DNA from: Enterovibrio norvegicus_B
GTDB lineage: Bacteria > Pseudomonadota > Gammaproteobacteria > Enterobacterales > Vibrionaceae
NCBI RefSeq assembly: GCF_002876705.1
Contig: NZ_MDAG01000025.1
Location: 1 to 64,000, forward strand
Reading direction: 5' to 3'
DNA length: 64,000 bases
Position 1 is the first letter of the stretch; each line of letters starts with the position of its first letter. Below are positions 51,415 through 59,334 of the stretch, in pieces. Below the pieces are notes generated by a model that was not told the origin of the DNA, did no database searches, and was given only the letters and a program-made list of their open reading frames with translations. The position numbers were made by a program, and so were the translations under genes.

Positions 51415-51447
51415 TTGTCAGATGATAATGAGAATGGTTATTATTAT
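51415..51447 (+). promoter_or_regulatory. RyhB promoter with Fur box
   Basis: TTGTCA (51415-51420), 18-bp spacer, TATTAT (51439-51444). Between and over them lies GATAATGAGAATGGTTATT (51424-51442), which matches 15 of 19 positions of the Fur consensus. Iron-loaded Fur would cover the promoter. Confidence 0.85.
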
Positions 51448-51450
51448 CTC

Positions 51451-51593
51451 GTCCTAAGGCGAAACGCGATATCTTCGCTGAGGGGCACACGACATTGCTC
51501 ACATTGCTTCCAGTATATGTATTTGCATTAGACTGCGCCTTTTCTAGCAGTTTACCCTGATGCAGGCGACGCCCCTTCCGGCGTCGCTTTTTT
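51451..51593 (+). ncRNA. ryhB: RyhB iron-stress small RNA
   Basis: A Fur-regulated sRNA. The diagnostic RyhB core is present at 51488-51516: GACATTGCTCACATTGCTTC and its flanks match the E. coli core over 29 nt; this is the segment that pairs with sodB and other iron-protein mRNAs with Hfq. It ends with stem GCGACGCC/GGCGTCGC (51566-51573/51580-51587) and a T run. The length of about 143 nt exceeds the 90 nt of E. coli, as is usual in vibrios. The 5' end is estimated from the promoter. Confidence 0.93.
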
Positions 51594-51629
51594 CTTTTTG
51601 GCTTACCTCTTTTACCCCTTGAGTTCGAA

Positions 51630-52280
51630 TTATCCCAACTCCACCAATTTCGCGACCAATTTGTTAATGCCTGACGCCGCCTCACTGACACTGTTAGCCA
51701 GCATATAAGCAGGGGTTGAAAGCACACGACGGCTTTGATCCAAAACGAAGTCATCGACAGGGCATTGGATGTGTTCACCGCCCATCGCATTGAATGCGGC
51801 AGCCGTCTCAGGATCATTCCCTATGGTGCCTTTAGCGCCAGGGCCATAGATCGCAGGGATCAGTATGGGAGAAATACACAAGTAGCCTGCCGGTTTCTCT
51901 GCTTCAGCGAAGGCTTTACATGCCGCCAATACGTCTTCTTGTACTGTCATTGCCGTGCCATTGACGGCGAAATCACACAAGTTCTTTGCCACACCAAAAC
52001 CGCCCGGTAGCAGCAATGCATTGAATTCTCGAACATCTAGCGTAGAGAGAGGGCGCACCTCGCCACGCGCAATGCGTGCCGATTCTTCCAGCACATTCCG
52101 TGGTGCGCCGCTTTCTTCGCCTGTTTGATGATTAAGCACGTGACGCTTTTCAATATCCGGTGCGAAGCAATGCCATTTCGCGCCAGCTTGCTCTATCGCG
52201 AGGAGGGATAGCACCGCTTCGTGAATTTCTGTGCCATCAAAGACACCACACCCGGATAAAATCACGGCAATATTTTTCAT
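51630..52280 (-). CDS. elbB: Glyoxalase/DJ-1-like protein ElbB
   Basis: A 216-residue DJ-1/PfpI-like protein matching E. coli ElbB (isoprenoid biosynthesis glyoxalase), reported to have weak glyoxalase activity. Motifs: VILSGCGVFDGTEIHEA, NALLLPGGFGVAKNLCDFA and the YLCISP nucleophile-elbow cysteine. The ATG at 52280 has GAGGTG upstream. It is convergent with RyhB. Confidence 0.93.
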   Translation of the reverse strand: MKNIAVILSGCGVFDGTEIHEAVLSLLAIEQAGAKWHCFAPDIEKRHVLNHQTGEESGAPRNVLEESARIARGEVRPLSTLDVREFNALLLPGGFGVAKNLCDFAVNGTAMTVQEDVLAACKAFAEAEKPAGYLCISPILIPAIYGPGAKGTIGNDPETAAAFNAMGGEHIQCPVDDFVLDQSRRVLSTPAYMLANSVSEAASGINKLVAKLVELG

Positions 52281-52479
52281 TCTCAGCACCTCGTATCAGT
52301 GGATAATCGAAAAGAGTGGCAGCGGAATGATGCCTATCTAATCATCAAAAGAAGTTCAGATTATGAGCAAAGCGATGTGTATTTGAATGCAACGAGATCA
52401 CATCCTTTCATTTCAGGACGAAAATTTGGTTTTTCGTCGAGTTGAGAGAAGAATAATTTCTTTTTCCACAGTCGATGAT

Positions 52480-52503
52480 CTGATCACGATCCTGATCACG
52501 ATC
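52480..52503. repeat. Two tandem 12-mers CTGATCACGATC
   Basis: Two adjacent perfect copies, each with two Dam GATC sites; another GATC precedes them. Spacing of about one helical turn between GATC sites resembles SeqA-binding or iteron arrays. Confidence 0.9.
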
Positions 52504-52520
52504 AAAGTGTTGGTGTTAAC

Positions 52521-52561
52521 TATTTATAAAATAAGGAATTAATTTTCTTATTTTATAAATA
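52521..52561. repeat. 15-bp perfect A/T inverted repeat
   Basis: Arms TATTTATAAAATAAG (52521-52535) and its exact complement (52547-52561), with an 11-nt A/T spacer. It could form a cruciform or act as an unwinding element; with no T run it is not a normal terminator. Confidence 0.9.
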
Positions 52562-52712
52562 TACACAAGCGATCTAACACGTTAAAAATAAATACCAACA
52601 AACTTATCCACAGAACGGCGTGTGTTGTATAACTCAACGTAGGGTTTTAAATGGTCGTCCTTTTCGGCCTACTGTGTGAATTTCCAGCATTAATTTTAAG
52701 CCAATCGGCCAC

Positions 52713-52761
52713 TTATACCCAAACGACCTGAGGATGCAGGATTTAGGTTGTTTGGGTATAA
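52713..52761. repeat. 17-bp inverted repeat, likely dispersed palindromic element
   Basis: Arms TTATACCCAAACGACCT (52713-52729) and AGGTTGTTTGGGTATAA (52745-52761) pair with one G-U wobble around a 15-nt loop. A further half copy, TGTTTGGGTAA, is at 52818-52828. It resembles REP-like intergenic palindromes of Vibrionaceae. Confidence 0.75.
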
Positions 52762-52911
52762 ACCATTTTCTCGCTGACTATGGGGTGTAAAGTACGCTGA
52801 ATCCTTCAACTTATGGATGTTTGGGTAACTATCTCTCAATCGTGGGTTAACAGATTTCCTTAGTCATGGCATCCTTACCTATCCATCATTTTCCGGTTAG
52901 CTAAGACAGTT

Positions 52912-55713
52912 ATGGCCATGAATCCTGAAAACCCGTTGATTTTGGTCGACGGCTCTTCCTACCTTTACCGCGCGTACCACGCTTCTCCTAATCTCACCAA
53001 TGCAAAAGGTGAACCGACGGGTGCCGTGTATGGCGTAGTCAACATGCTACGCAGTTTGGTGAAGCAGTACCCAAAATCAAATGTGGCGGTGATTTTTGAC
53101 GCCAAAGGAAAGACCTTCCGCGACGACATGTACAGTGAGTACAAAGCGAATCGTCCGCCAATGCCGGATGATCTTCGCGGTCAGATCGCGCCATTGCACG
53201 AGATCATTGAAGCCATGGGCTTCCCAATGATGGTGATCGAAGGCGTGGAAGCGGACGACGTGATCGGTACGCTCGCGACACAAGGTTCGGCGGCGGGTAT
53301 GCCGATCTTGATCAGTACGGGCGATAAAGACATGGCGCAGCTGGTTGATGAAAACGTCACGCTGATCAACACCATGACCAATGTCATCATGGATCCACAG
53401 GGTGTGCATGATAAGTACGGCTTCGGCCCTGAGCACATCATCGATTACCTCGCACTGATGGGCGATAAAGTCGATAACATTCCGGGTGTTCCTGGTGTGG
53501 GTGAAAAAACAGCAACGGCCTTGATCGCGGGCATCGGTGGTTTGGATACGTTGTATGACAACCTTGACCAAATTGCAGGCTTAGGTTTCCGTGGCTCTAA
53601 AACCATGGCGAAAAAGCTCGAAGACAACCGTGAACATGCTTACCTGTCTTATGAACTAGCAACCATTAAGCTGGATTGTGAATTGCCTGCTCGCCCTGAA
53701 GCGTTGATCAATGGCACCGCTGATAACGAAAAGCTGGTGACGCTGTTTACAGAATTGAACTTCAAGCGTTGGCTTGCAGAAGCGCAAAGCGGCAATGCTG
53801 GTATTGACTCCGTCGCGGCTGGTGCCTCTTCTTCTGCATCTGCGGGTACTTCATCAACCGCTGCCGCGAAAGACGCTGAATTCTCTGCGGCTGCTATCGA
53901 TCGCAGCCAATATGACACGGTATTGACCGAAGAAGCGTTCCACGCGTGGATGGACAAACTGCGCGCCGCTGATGTGGTTGCTTTCGATACCGAAACAGAC
54001 AGCCTGAATTACATGGAAGCTAACTTGGTTGGTCTTTCCTTTGCCATTGCACCGGGTGAAGCGGCTTATGTCCCCGTTGCTCACGATTACCTTGATGCGC
54101 CTAGTCAATTGGATCGTGATTGGGTGATTGCTGAAATGAAGGGCTGGCTGGAAGATGCTGGCGCATTGAAGGTAGGTCAAAACCTCAAATACGATGCCAG
54201 TGTGTTGGCGCGTTACGACATCAACATGAAGGGTATTGCGTTCGATACCATGTTGGAATCTTACGTGTATAACAGTGTGGCTGGCCGTCATGATATGGAT
54301 AGCCTTGCCACGCGTTACCTGCAGCATAAGTGCATCAGCTTTGAAGACATTGCGGGTAAAGGTAAAAAGCAGCTAACGTTCAACCAAATTGAGCTGGAGC
54401 AGGCGGCTGCGTATGCTGCGGAAGACGCCGATGTGACGTTGCGCTTGCACCTTGCGTTGATTGTCCATCTCAATGGTGATGACAAGCTCAAAGCCATTTT
54501 CGAGCAATATGAGATGCCGTTAGTGCCTGTGCTTTCGCGTATTGAACGCCACGGTGTGTTGATTGATAGCGACATGCTTGGCAAGCAATCGATAGAAATT
54601 GCAGCACGTTTGGCCGTCCTTGAAAAAGAGACGTTTGAACTGGCAGGTGAAGAGTTTAATCTCAGCTCGCCAAAACAGCTGCAAGCCATTCTGTTTGAAA
54701 AAATGGGGCTGCCGGTCATCAAAAAAACACCGTCAGGCACACCTTCAACCAATGAAGAAGTGTTGCAAGAGCTGGCGTTGGATTACCCACTACCAAAACG
54801 CATTTTGGAATACCGTGGATTGGCGAAGCTAAAATCCACCTACACTGACAAATTGCCGAAGATGGTGAACCCAGCCACCAAGCGTGTTCACACGTCATAT
54901 CACCAAGCAGTAACAGCGACAGGACGTTTGTCTTCAACCGATCCTAACTTGCAGAACATTCCAATTCGTAATGAAGAAGGTCGTCGCATTCGCCAAGCCT
55001 TCATTGCACCTGCAGGTAAAACCATTCTTGCTGTCGATTACTCTCAAATCGAACTGCGTATCATGGCGCACTTGTCGGGTGATGAAGCGTTAATTGATGC
55101 ATTCCGACATGGTAAAGACATCCACAGTGCCACTGCTGCAGAAGTGATGGGCATTGATATTTCGGATGTGACGTCTGAAATGCGTCGACGTGCGAAGGCG
55201 ATTAACTTTGGTTTGATCTACGGCATGAGTGCATTCGGTCTCGCGAAGCAGTTGGGGATTCCACGCGGTGAAGCGCAACAATACATGGAGCGTTATTTTG
55301 AACGCTACCCTGGCGTGAAGCAATACATGGAAATCACACGTTTGCAGGCGGCGGAGCAAGGGTATGTTGAAACTATCTTTGGACGTCGATTACACCTGCC
55401 AGAGATCAAATCAAGCAATGGTATGCGCCGTAAAGCAGCGGAACGTGCGGCGATTAACGCACCGATGCAAGGTACGGCGGCTGATATCATTAAACGTGCG
55501 ATGATTTTTGTAGATAGTTGGATTCAGCAGCAGCCTGAAGGACGTGTTTCTCTCATCATGCAAGTGCACGATGAATTGGTGTTGGAAGTCGATACCGAAC
55601 ACCTGCCTGAGGTAGAAGCGATGGTTTGCAGGCTCATGGAGTCGGCGGCAATGCTTGAAGTGCCTTTGATTGCTGAATCAGGTAGCGGTATTAACTGGGA
55701 CCAAGCCCACTAA
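52912..55713 (+). CDS. polA: DNA polymerase I PolA
   Basis: Gap-filling polymerase with 5' nuclease, 3'-5' exonuclease and polymerase domains, 933 residues. The 5' nuclease (about 1-290) has LILVDGSSYLYRAYHA and the GDKDMAQL and GDKVDNIPGVPGVGEKTA stretches. Proofreading appears active: VVAFDTETDSLNY keeps the Asp-x-Glu pair. Polymerase motifs A (VDYSQIELRIMAHLSGD), B (RRRAKAINFGLIYGMSAFGL) and C (QVHDELVLEV) are intact. A Ser/Ala-rich linker at about 300-325 separates the 5' nuclease. Confidence 0.98.
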   Translation: MAMNPENPLILVDGSSYLYRAYHASPNLTNAKGEPTGAVYGVVNMLRSLVKQYPKSNVAVIFDAKGKTFRDDMYSEYKANRPPMPDDLRGQIAPLHEIIEAMGFPMMVIEGVEADDVIGTLATQGSAAGMPILISTGDKDMAQLVDENVTLINTMTNVIMDPQGVHDKYGFGPEHIIDYLALMGDKVDNIPGVPGVGEKTATALIAGIGGLDTLYDNLDQIAGLGFRGSKTMAKKLEDNREHAYLSYELATIKLDCELPARPEALINGTADNEKLVTLFTELNFKRWLAEAQSGNAGIDSVAAGASSSASAGTSSTAAAKDAEFSAAAIDRSQYDTVLTEEAFHAWMDKLRAADVVAFDTETDSLNYMEANLVGLSFAIAPGEAAYVPVAHDYLDAPSQLDRDWVIAEMKGWLEDAGALKVGQNLKYDASVLARYDINMKGIAFDTMLESYVYNSVAGRHDMDSLATRYLQHKCISFEDIAGKGKKQLTFNQIELEQAAAYAAEDADVTLRLHLALIVHLNGDDKLKAIFEQYEMPLVPVLSRIERHGVLIDSDMLGKQSIEIAARLAVLEKETFELAGEEFNLSSPKQLQAILFEKMGLPVIKKTPSGTPSTNEEVLQELALDYPLPKRILEYRGLAKLKSTYTDKLPKMVNPATKRVHTSYHQAVTATGRLSSTDPNLQNIPIRNEEGRRIRQAFIAPAGKTILAVDYSQIELRIMAHLSGDEALIDAFRHGKDIHSATAAEVMGIDISDVTSEMRRRAKAINFGLIYGMSAFGLAKQLGIPRGEAQQYMERYFERYPGVKQYMEITRLQAAEQGYVETIFGRRLHLPEIKSSNGMRRKAAERAAINAPMQGTAADIIKRAMIFVDSWIQQQPEGRVSLIMQVHDELVLEVDTEHLPEVEAMVCRLMESAAMLEVPLIAESGSGINWDQAH

Positions 55714-55764
55714 AACCGGGCGACTTAGCGATGTTGAATTGGTAAACACTTAAAATTTAACGCG

Positions 55765-55794
55765 AAAAAAGTCCACGATAGTGGGCTTTTTTTT
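55765..55794 (+). terminator. polA terminator
   Basis: Stem AAAAAAGTCCAC/GTGGGCTTTTTT with loop GATA (one G-U pair) and eight T, 50 bp after polA. Confidence 0.85.
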
Positions 55795-55903
55795 CGACCC
55801 AATGAAACAAGATGAATACATCTCGTGTTCTTTTTTATAATTTTATGAAAAAAAATTACGTAAAGGGTTTTCTTAATCGAACATTTGGTATACAGTTATT
55901 CGC

Positions 55904-56012
55904 GTAGGGTACAGAGGTAAGATGTTCTATCTTTCAGACCTTTTGTTTCACGTTATTGGATTTAGCTGATTCAGCAGCCCCGGTCGATGTATATCGACCG
56001 GGGCATTTTTTA
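55904..56012 (+). ncRNA. spf: Spot 42 small RNA
   Basis: A 109-nt RNA starting GTAGGGTACAGAGGTAAGAT and continuing TTCTATCTTTCAGACC, nearly identical to E. coli Spot 42 in the unstructured target-binding part. It ends with terminator stem GCCCCGGTCGAT/ATCGACCGGGGC and a T run. Location downstream of polA is the classical one. Spot 42 represses secondary-carbon genes and is itself repressed by CRP-cAMP in E. coli; a TACAGT (55891-55896) is a fitting -10, but no CRP site was recognised. Confidence 0.97.
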
Positions 56013-56166
56013 TGTGGCGAATCCAACCTTTCATTCGTCTCTTTCTATTTCTTTAATTGATTAAATAACAATGATTTAGTCTTGTTTTTCTGTGTGTTGT
56101 TGTCTTTGAGTAAACAAAATTAGAGTAATTACTTTAAATTATCAATGTTGACGCTATAATAACCAC

Positions 56167-56270
56167 TGCTTCTTATTCTTAATGTGTAGAGACTCACTGC
56201 GGTAGTGTTTAAGACAGTGCATCTCCATGTTGATTCTGGCCGATCTGACTCTCAGTTCGGCCATTTTTTT
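56167..56270 (+). ncRNA. Candidate uncharacterised small RNA
   Basis: A complete transcription-unit layout with no ORF: TATAAT at 56155-56160, a -35-like CTTTAA 17 bp before it (56132-56137), then about 100 nt ending in a hairpin, TGGCCGA/TCGGCCA (56237-56243/56257-56263), extended inside by CTGA/TCAG, and seven T. It matches no sRNA I recall (not Qrr, GcvB, MicX). It lies between Spot 42 and engB. Strand and ends are inferred from these signals. Confidence 0.55.
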
Positions 56271-56567
56271 ACCTTTTATTCTGTAACTCAATTCCAGTAA
56301 TTCTGTAGCCAAAAAACATGTTTGAATCATGATAATTCTTTTAAAAAAATAAGATTTTTTTGGATAACTAAAAACATGATGAATCATAAGGTTAAAAGGC
56401 GGAATGAATTAGCTGTCTGTTAAGTAAGGCAAAAAAACAGGTGATGCGGGTGGTGTGGACTTGCGAGGATGAGAATCATTGCTGACACTGATTCTATAAC
56501 GAATAAAAAAACCTCCTATTTCTCTCCCGTTACCCCACCCATGAGGTGGGGTTTTTATTTGGCGTGC
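56271..56567. other. A/T-rich gap with Fur-like site and orphan terminator
   Basis: About 300 bp without a supported gene. GAGGATGAGAATCATTGCT (56465-56483) matches 13 of 19 Fur-box positions. A plus-strand terminator, ACCCCACC/GGTGGGGT (56530-56537/56543-56550) plus T run, lies just before the engB stop; no gene for it to end is visible, so it may close a second short RNA or protect engB from antisense reading. Confidence 0.5.
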
Positions 56568-57245
56568 TTATTCCGCAGAATCAACGTCCGCTGGCACTGC
56601 GTCAGCGCTGTCTTCAACGTCAGTCTCAACACCGCTTTCATGATATGGGAAGTACCAGCCATCAAGTTTTTTGCGCAGCTTATCTACGCCAACACCTTTG
56701 AGTGATGAGTAGAGTTCGACTTCCACATCGCCGCCAAAGTCTTTTGCTGCTTCACGAACTTTCACCAGCTCTGCTTTACGTGCGCCGCTTTTCAGCTTGT
56801 CACACTTGGTGAGCAGAGCAAGAACAGGAAGGTTCGAATCTACCGCCCAGAAAATCAGTTGCTGATCGAGCTCTTTCAGTGGGTGGCGGATATCCATTAG
56901 CACCACCAAGCCCTTGAGCTGATCACGTTTTTGCAAATATTCCCCAAGGGATTTTTGCCATTTTTTCTTCATTTCCAGGGGGACTTGCGCAAAGCCATAC
57001 CCAGGTAAGTCAACGATGTGGCATCCCTCATCCACTTTGAAAAGGTTAATTAATTGAGTGCGACCTGGTGTCTTACTCACCTTTACCAGACCCTTATGAT
57101 CACATAGTCTGTTAATAGAGCTCGATTTACCCGCGTTCGATCTGCCTGCAAAGGCAACCTCGATCCCGGTATCAGCTGGCAGGGCACGAATGTCCGGTGC
57201 ACTGGTAATAAAGTGGGTATTGCGATAGTTGAGTGAAGGATTCAC
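56568..57245 (-). CDS. engB: Ribosome-biogenesis GTPase EngB (YihA)
   Basis: An essential TRAFAC GTPase for 50S assembly and division, 225 residues. G1 AGRSNAGKSSSINRL, G3 VDLPGYGFAQVP and G4 TKCDK are present. The C-terminal tail is acidic (VETDVEDSADAVPADVDSAE), longer than in E. coli. Divergent from the cytochrome c4 gene. Confidence 0.96.
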   Translation of the reverse strand: MNPSLNYRNTHFITSAPDIRALPADTGIEVAFAGRSNAGKSSSINRLCDHKGLVKVSKTPGRTQLINLFKVDEGCHIVDLPGYGFAQVPLEMKKKWQKSLGEYLQKRDQLKGLVVLMDIRHPLKELDQQLIFWAVDSNLPVLALLTKCDKLKSGARKAELVKVREAAKDFGGDVEVELYSSLKGVGVDKLRKKLDGWYFPYHESGVETDVEDSADAVPADVDSAE

Positions 57246-57394
57246 TGTTAACTCCGTCTCGACTTTATGTAGTCGACTGATTACTTTTATGTGAAATTGT
57301 GTAAAATATCCGTGCTCGGTTTTTGCTCAATGATTGTATCATGATGGCGCGAGCATCGTGGTATTGGAAGCTTGATAATTATAAATGGAATGTC

Positions 57395-58012
57395 ATGAAG
57401 AAATTAGCGCTATTACTCACCTTACTTGCGAGTTTTACCGTCTATGCACAGGGTGATGCAGAAGCAGGTAAAGCAAAATCAGCCACTTGCGCAGCTTGTC
57501 ATGGCGCTGATGGTAACAGCCTCATCGCTGCAAACCCAGTTTTGGCAGGCCAGCACGAAAAATATCTTTTGAAGCAACTTAAAGATTTTAAGTTGGGAAT
57601 GACCTCTGGTGGCGCTCAAGGCCGAAATAACGCCGTCATGGCCGGCATGGTTGCCTCTCTGTCAGAAGAAGATATGTCCGATCTCGCGGCATACTTCGCG
57701 GCACAAACACCGAAAGCCGGTAGCACGCCTGAATCGTCAATCCCTGTTGGTGAGCAATTGTACCTCGCTGGTGATAAAGAGCGTGGCATTGCAGCGTGTA
57801 TTGCCTGTCATGGCCCTCGTGGTAACGGCACGGCACTGTCCGGCTTTCCTAAAATCTCTAGCCAACATGCTGATTACATCAAATCTCAGTTGATGGCATT
57901 CCGTGATAAGCAGCGAAACAACGACATGAATGGCATGATGCAAATTGTTGCATCTAAGCTCTCCGACAAAGAGATTGAAGCGATTTCTCTTTATGTTGGC
58001 GGTTTGCACTGA
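57395..58012 (+). CDS. Di-haem cytochrome c4
   Basis: A periplasmic electron carrier of 205 residues with a signal peptide (MKKLALLLTLLASFTVYA) and two haem c sites, CAACHG and CIACHG, in two homologous halves, each with a distal methionine region. It passes electrons from the bc1 complex to terminal oxidases. ATG 57395 gives the signal peptide; the upstream frame to 57323 is not used. cytochrome c4 next to engB is common in vibrios and pseudomonads. Confidence 0.93.
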   Translation: MKKLALLLTLLASFTVYAQGDAEAGKAKSATCAACHGADGNSLIAANPVLAGQHEKYLLKQLKDFKLGMTSGGAQGRNNAVMAGMVASLSEEDMSDLAAYFAAQTPKAGSTPESSIPVGEQLYLAGDKERGIAACIACHGPRGNGTALSGFPKISSQHADYIKSQLMAFRDKQRNNDMNGMMQIVASKLSDKEIEAISLYVGGLH

Positions 58013-58058
58013 TCACCATCCTGATGCCGTAATCTGGCATTGAAAGGTTAAGTTATCA

Positions 58059-58083
58059 AAAAGGCAGCGAGAGCTGCCTTTTG
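58059..58083 (+). terminator. Terminator after cytochrome c4
   Basis: Stem AAAAGGCAGC/GCTGCCTTTT with loop GAGA, 46 bp after the stop. Confidence 0.85.
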
Positions 58084-58275
58084 TCTTTCTGAGCATTTTT
58101 CCTGTTTGCGTGTAAGCGATCGACCATTGTTAGACGCGTCATACGCGCGAAAAAATGACAGACTTTATTTTTTTGTTCTACATTTCAGGTAGATATTTAA
58201 TTTCCCCAAAAATGGGTAGTGCGTTTTGTGAAACATGACCTGTTTTGTTTTCGAGAGACTCGTAAACTTATCTAT

Positions 58276-58632
58276 GTCGACAGGGAACACGACACGGAAT
58301 GGACCATCAGGACGATGACGCAGGGTGCGTAGCGGACAAACGGATACTGGCTCTGGATGAGCCTTAGAAAGAACAGGATGTTTTGTTGTCAGGATGACAA
58401 GCGGTGTGAAGGAATAACGCCGATAGGACACTCTCTGGACGAGAGAATGACACCCGCCAGGATGGTGGAGACAACAGGATGTTGACGAGCAAAATTCAAA
58501 TAAAAACGGCAGGAAGCCCTATCACAAAAGGAATATTGTTCACCGGGAAGTGGTGTTACTGTTAGGGATGAAAACGGTAAAATCCGTTCTTTAGAACGCT
58601 ATAGAGCGACAGGCCTTGCCTGTCGCTTTTTT
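58276..58632 (+). ncRNA. csrB: CsrB-type small RNA (CsrA sponge)
   Basis: A roughly 357-nt RNA whose 5' end GTCGACAGGGA is identical to that of E. coli CsrB. I count 19 GGA motifs, many as CAGGATG or AGGA in small hairpin loops, for example CTCTGGATGAG and CACCCGCCAGGATGGTG. It ends in GCGACAGGC/GCCTGTCGC (58606-58626) and six T. Such RNAs titrate CsrA and in vibrios act in the VarS/VarA and quorum pathway. E. coli CsrC sits at the same place, next to yihA and yihI. TAAACT at 58263-58268 is a -10 candidate. Confidence 0.93.
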
Positions 58633-58686
58633 CTTATCCATCTTTCTGATACATTTCCGCCATTCACTTTGGTGTAGAAATCTCCA

Positions 58687-59334
58687 ATGACCCTTGATTG
58701 CCCGCTTTGTCAGTCGACCCATGTCGTCGATTTTGAGCAGGATAAACGTCGTCGATATTTCCGTTGTGACCCTTGTTCACTGGTTTTCGCCGATCCTGCT
58801 AGCCGACTTTCACCGGATGAAGAGAAAGCGCATTACGACCTGCATGAGAATTCGGCGGAAGATGAAGGCTATCGCCAGTTTCTGAGCCGCATTGCCATGC
58901 CACTGAGCGAAAAGCTCGGTATGGCCTCTCAGCGAGGCTTAGACTTTGGTTGTGGGCCTGGTCCTGTGTTGGCCAGCATGCTGGCGGATAAAGGGCATAC
59001 AATGTCGATTTACGATCCGTATTTTTCGCCTGACACCACGGTGCTCGAGACGCAATACGATTTCGTTACCTGCACCGAAGCGATTGAACATTTTTACTTG
59101 CCTCACAAGGAATGGAGACAGTTACTGAGTCTGGTTAAGCCTGGAGGCTGGTTAGCTATCATGACCAAGCTCGTTATTGATGCTGACGCGTTTAAGCGCT
59201 GGCATTACAAGAACGATCCAACCCACGTGAGTTTTTTTAGTCGCGAAACGTTCTGCTTTTTGGCAGATCGTGATGGTCTTGACGTGGACTTTGTTGGTAA
59301 CGACGTAATTTTACTGAGGAAGAAAAACGAATGA
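58687..59334 (+). CDS. Class I SAM methyltransferase with N-terminal zinc motif
   Basis: A 215-residue protein. The N-terminus has two CxxC pairs (CPLC, residues 5-8; CDPC, near 27-30), a zinc-ribbon-like module. The methyltransferase domain has GLDFGCGPGPVLASML and YDFVTCTEAIEHFYLPHKEW, then KPGGWLAIMTK. It belongs to the Methyltransf_23 type; substrate unknown. It overlaps yihI by 4 bp. Confidence 0.85.
   Translation: MTLDCPLCQSTHVVDFEQDKRRRYFRCDPCSLVFADPASRLSPDEEKAHYDLHENSAEDEGYRQFLSRIAMPLSEKLGMASQRGLDFGCGPGPVLASMLADKGHTMSIYDPYFSPDTTVLETQYDFVTCTEAIEHFYLPHKEWRQLLSLVKPGGWLAIMTKLVIDADAFKRWHYKNDPTHVSFFSRETFCFLADRDGLDVDFVGNDVILLRKKNE

Larger units (their letters stand above)
52462..52612. other. 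Origin-like non-coding block: DnaA boxes, GATC cluster, cruciform
   Basis: Within 150 bp: DnaA box TTTTCCACA (52462-52470, fits TTWTNCACA), two perfect tandem 12-mers CTGATCACGATC (52480-52503) adding to five GATC sites in about 30 bp, an A/T-only 15-bp inverted repeat (52521-52561), an ATATACACA near-box (52559-52567) and a perfect DnaA box TTATCCACA (52604-52612). Such a mix is known from replication-control sites; no origin genes (mnmG, dnaA, rctB) adjoin. Confidence 0.6.

Noticed and set aside
52440..52620. Calling this block the chromosomal oriC or ori2
   Set aside because: No mnmG, mioC, dnaA, parAB or rctB neighbours; only the sequence motifs are origin-like.
56154..56387. Minus-strand ORF of 77 codons between Spot 42 and engB
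   Set aside because: No ribosome binding site or recognisable pattern, and it runs antisense through the clear promoter-hairpin unit on the plus strand.
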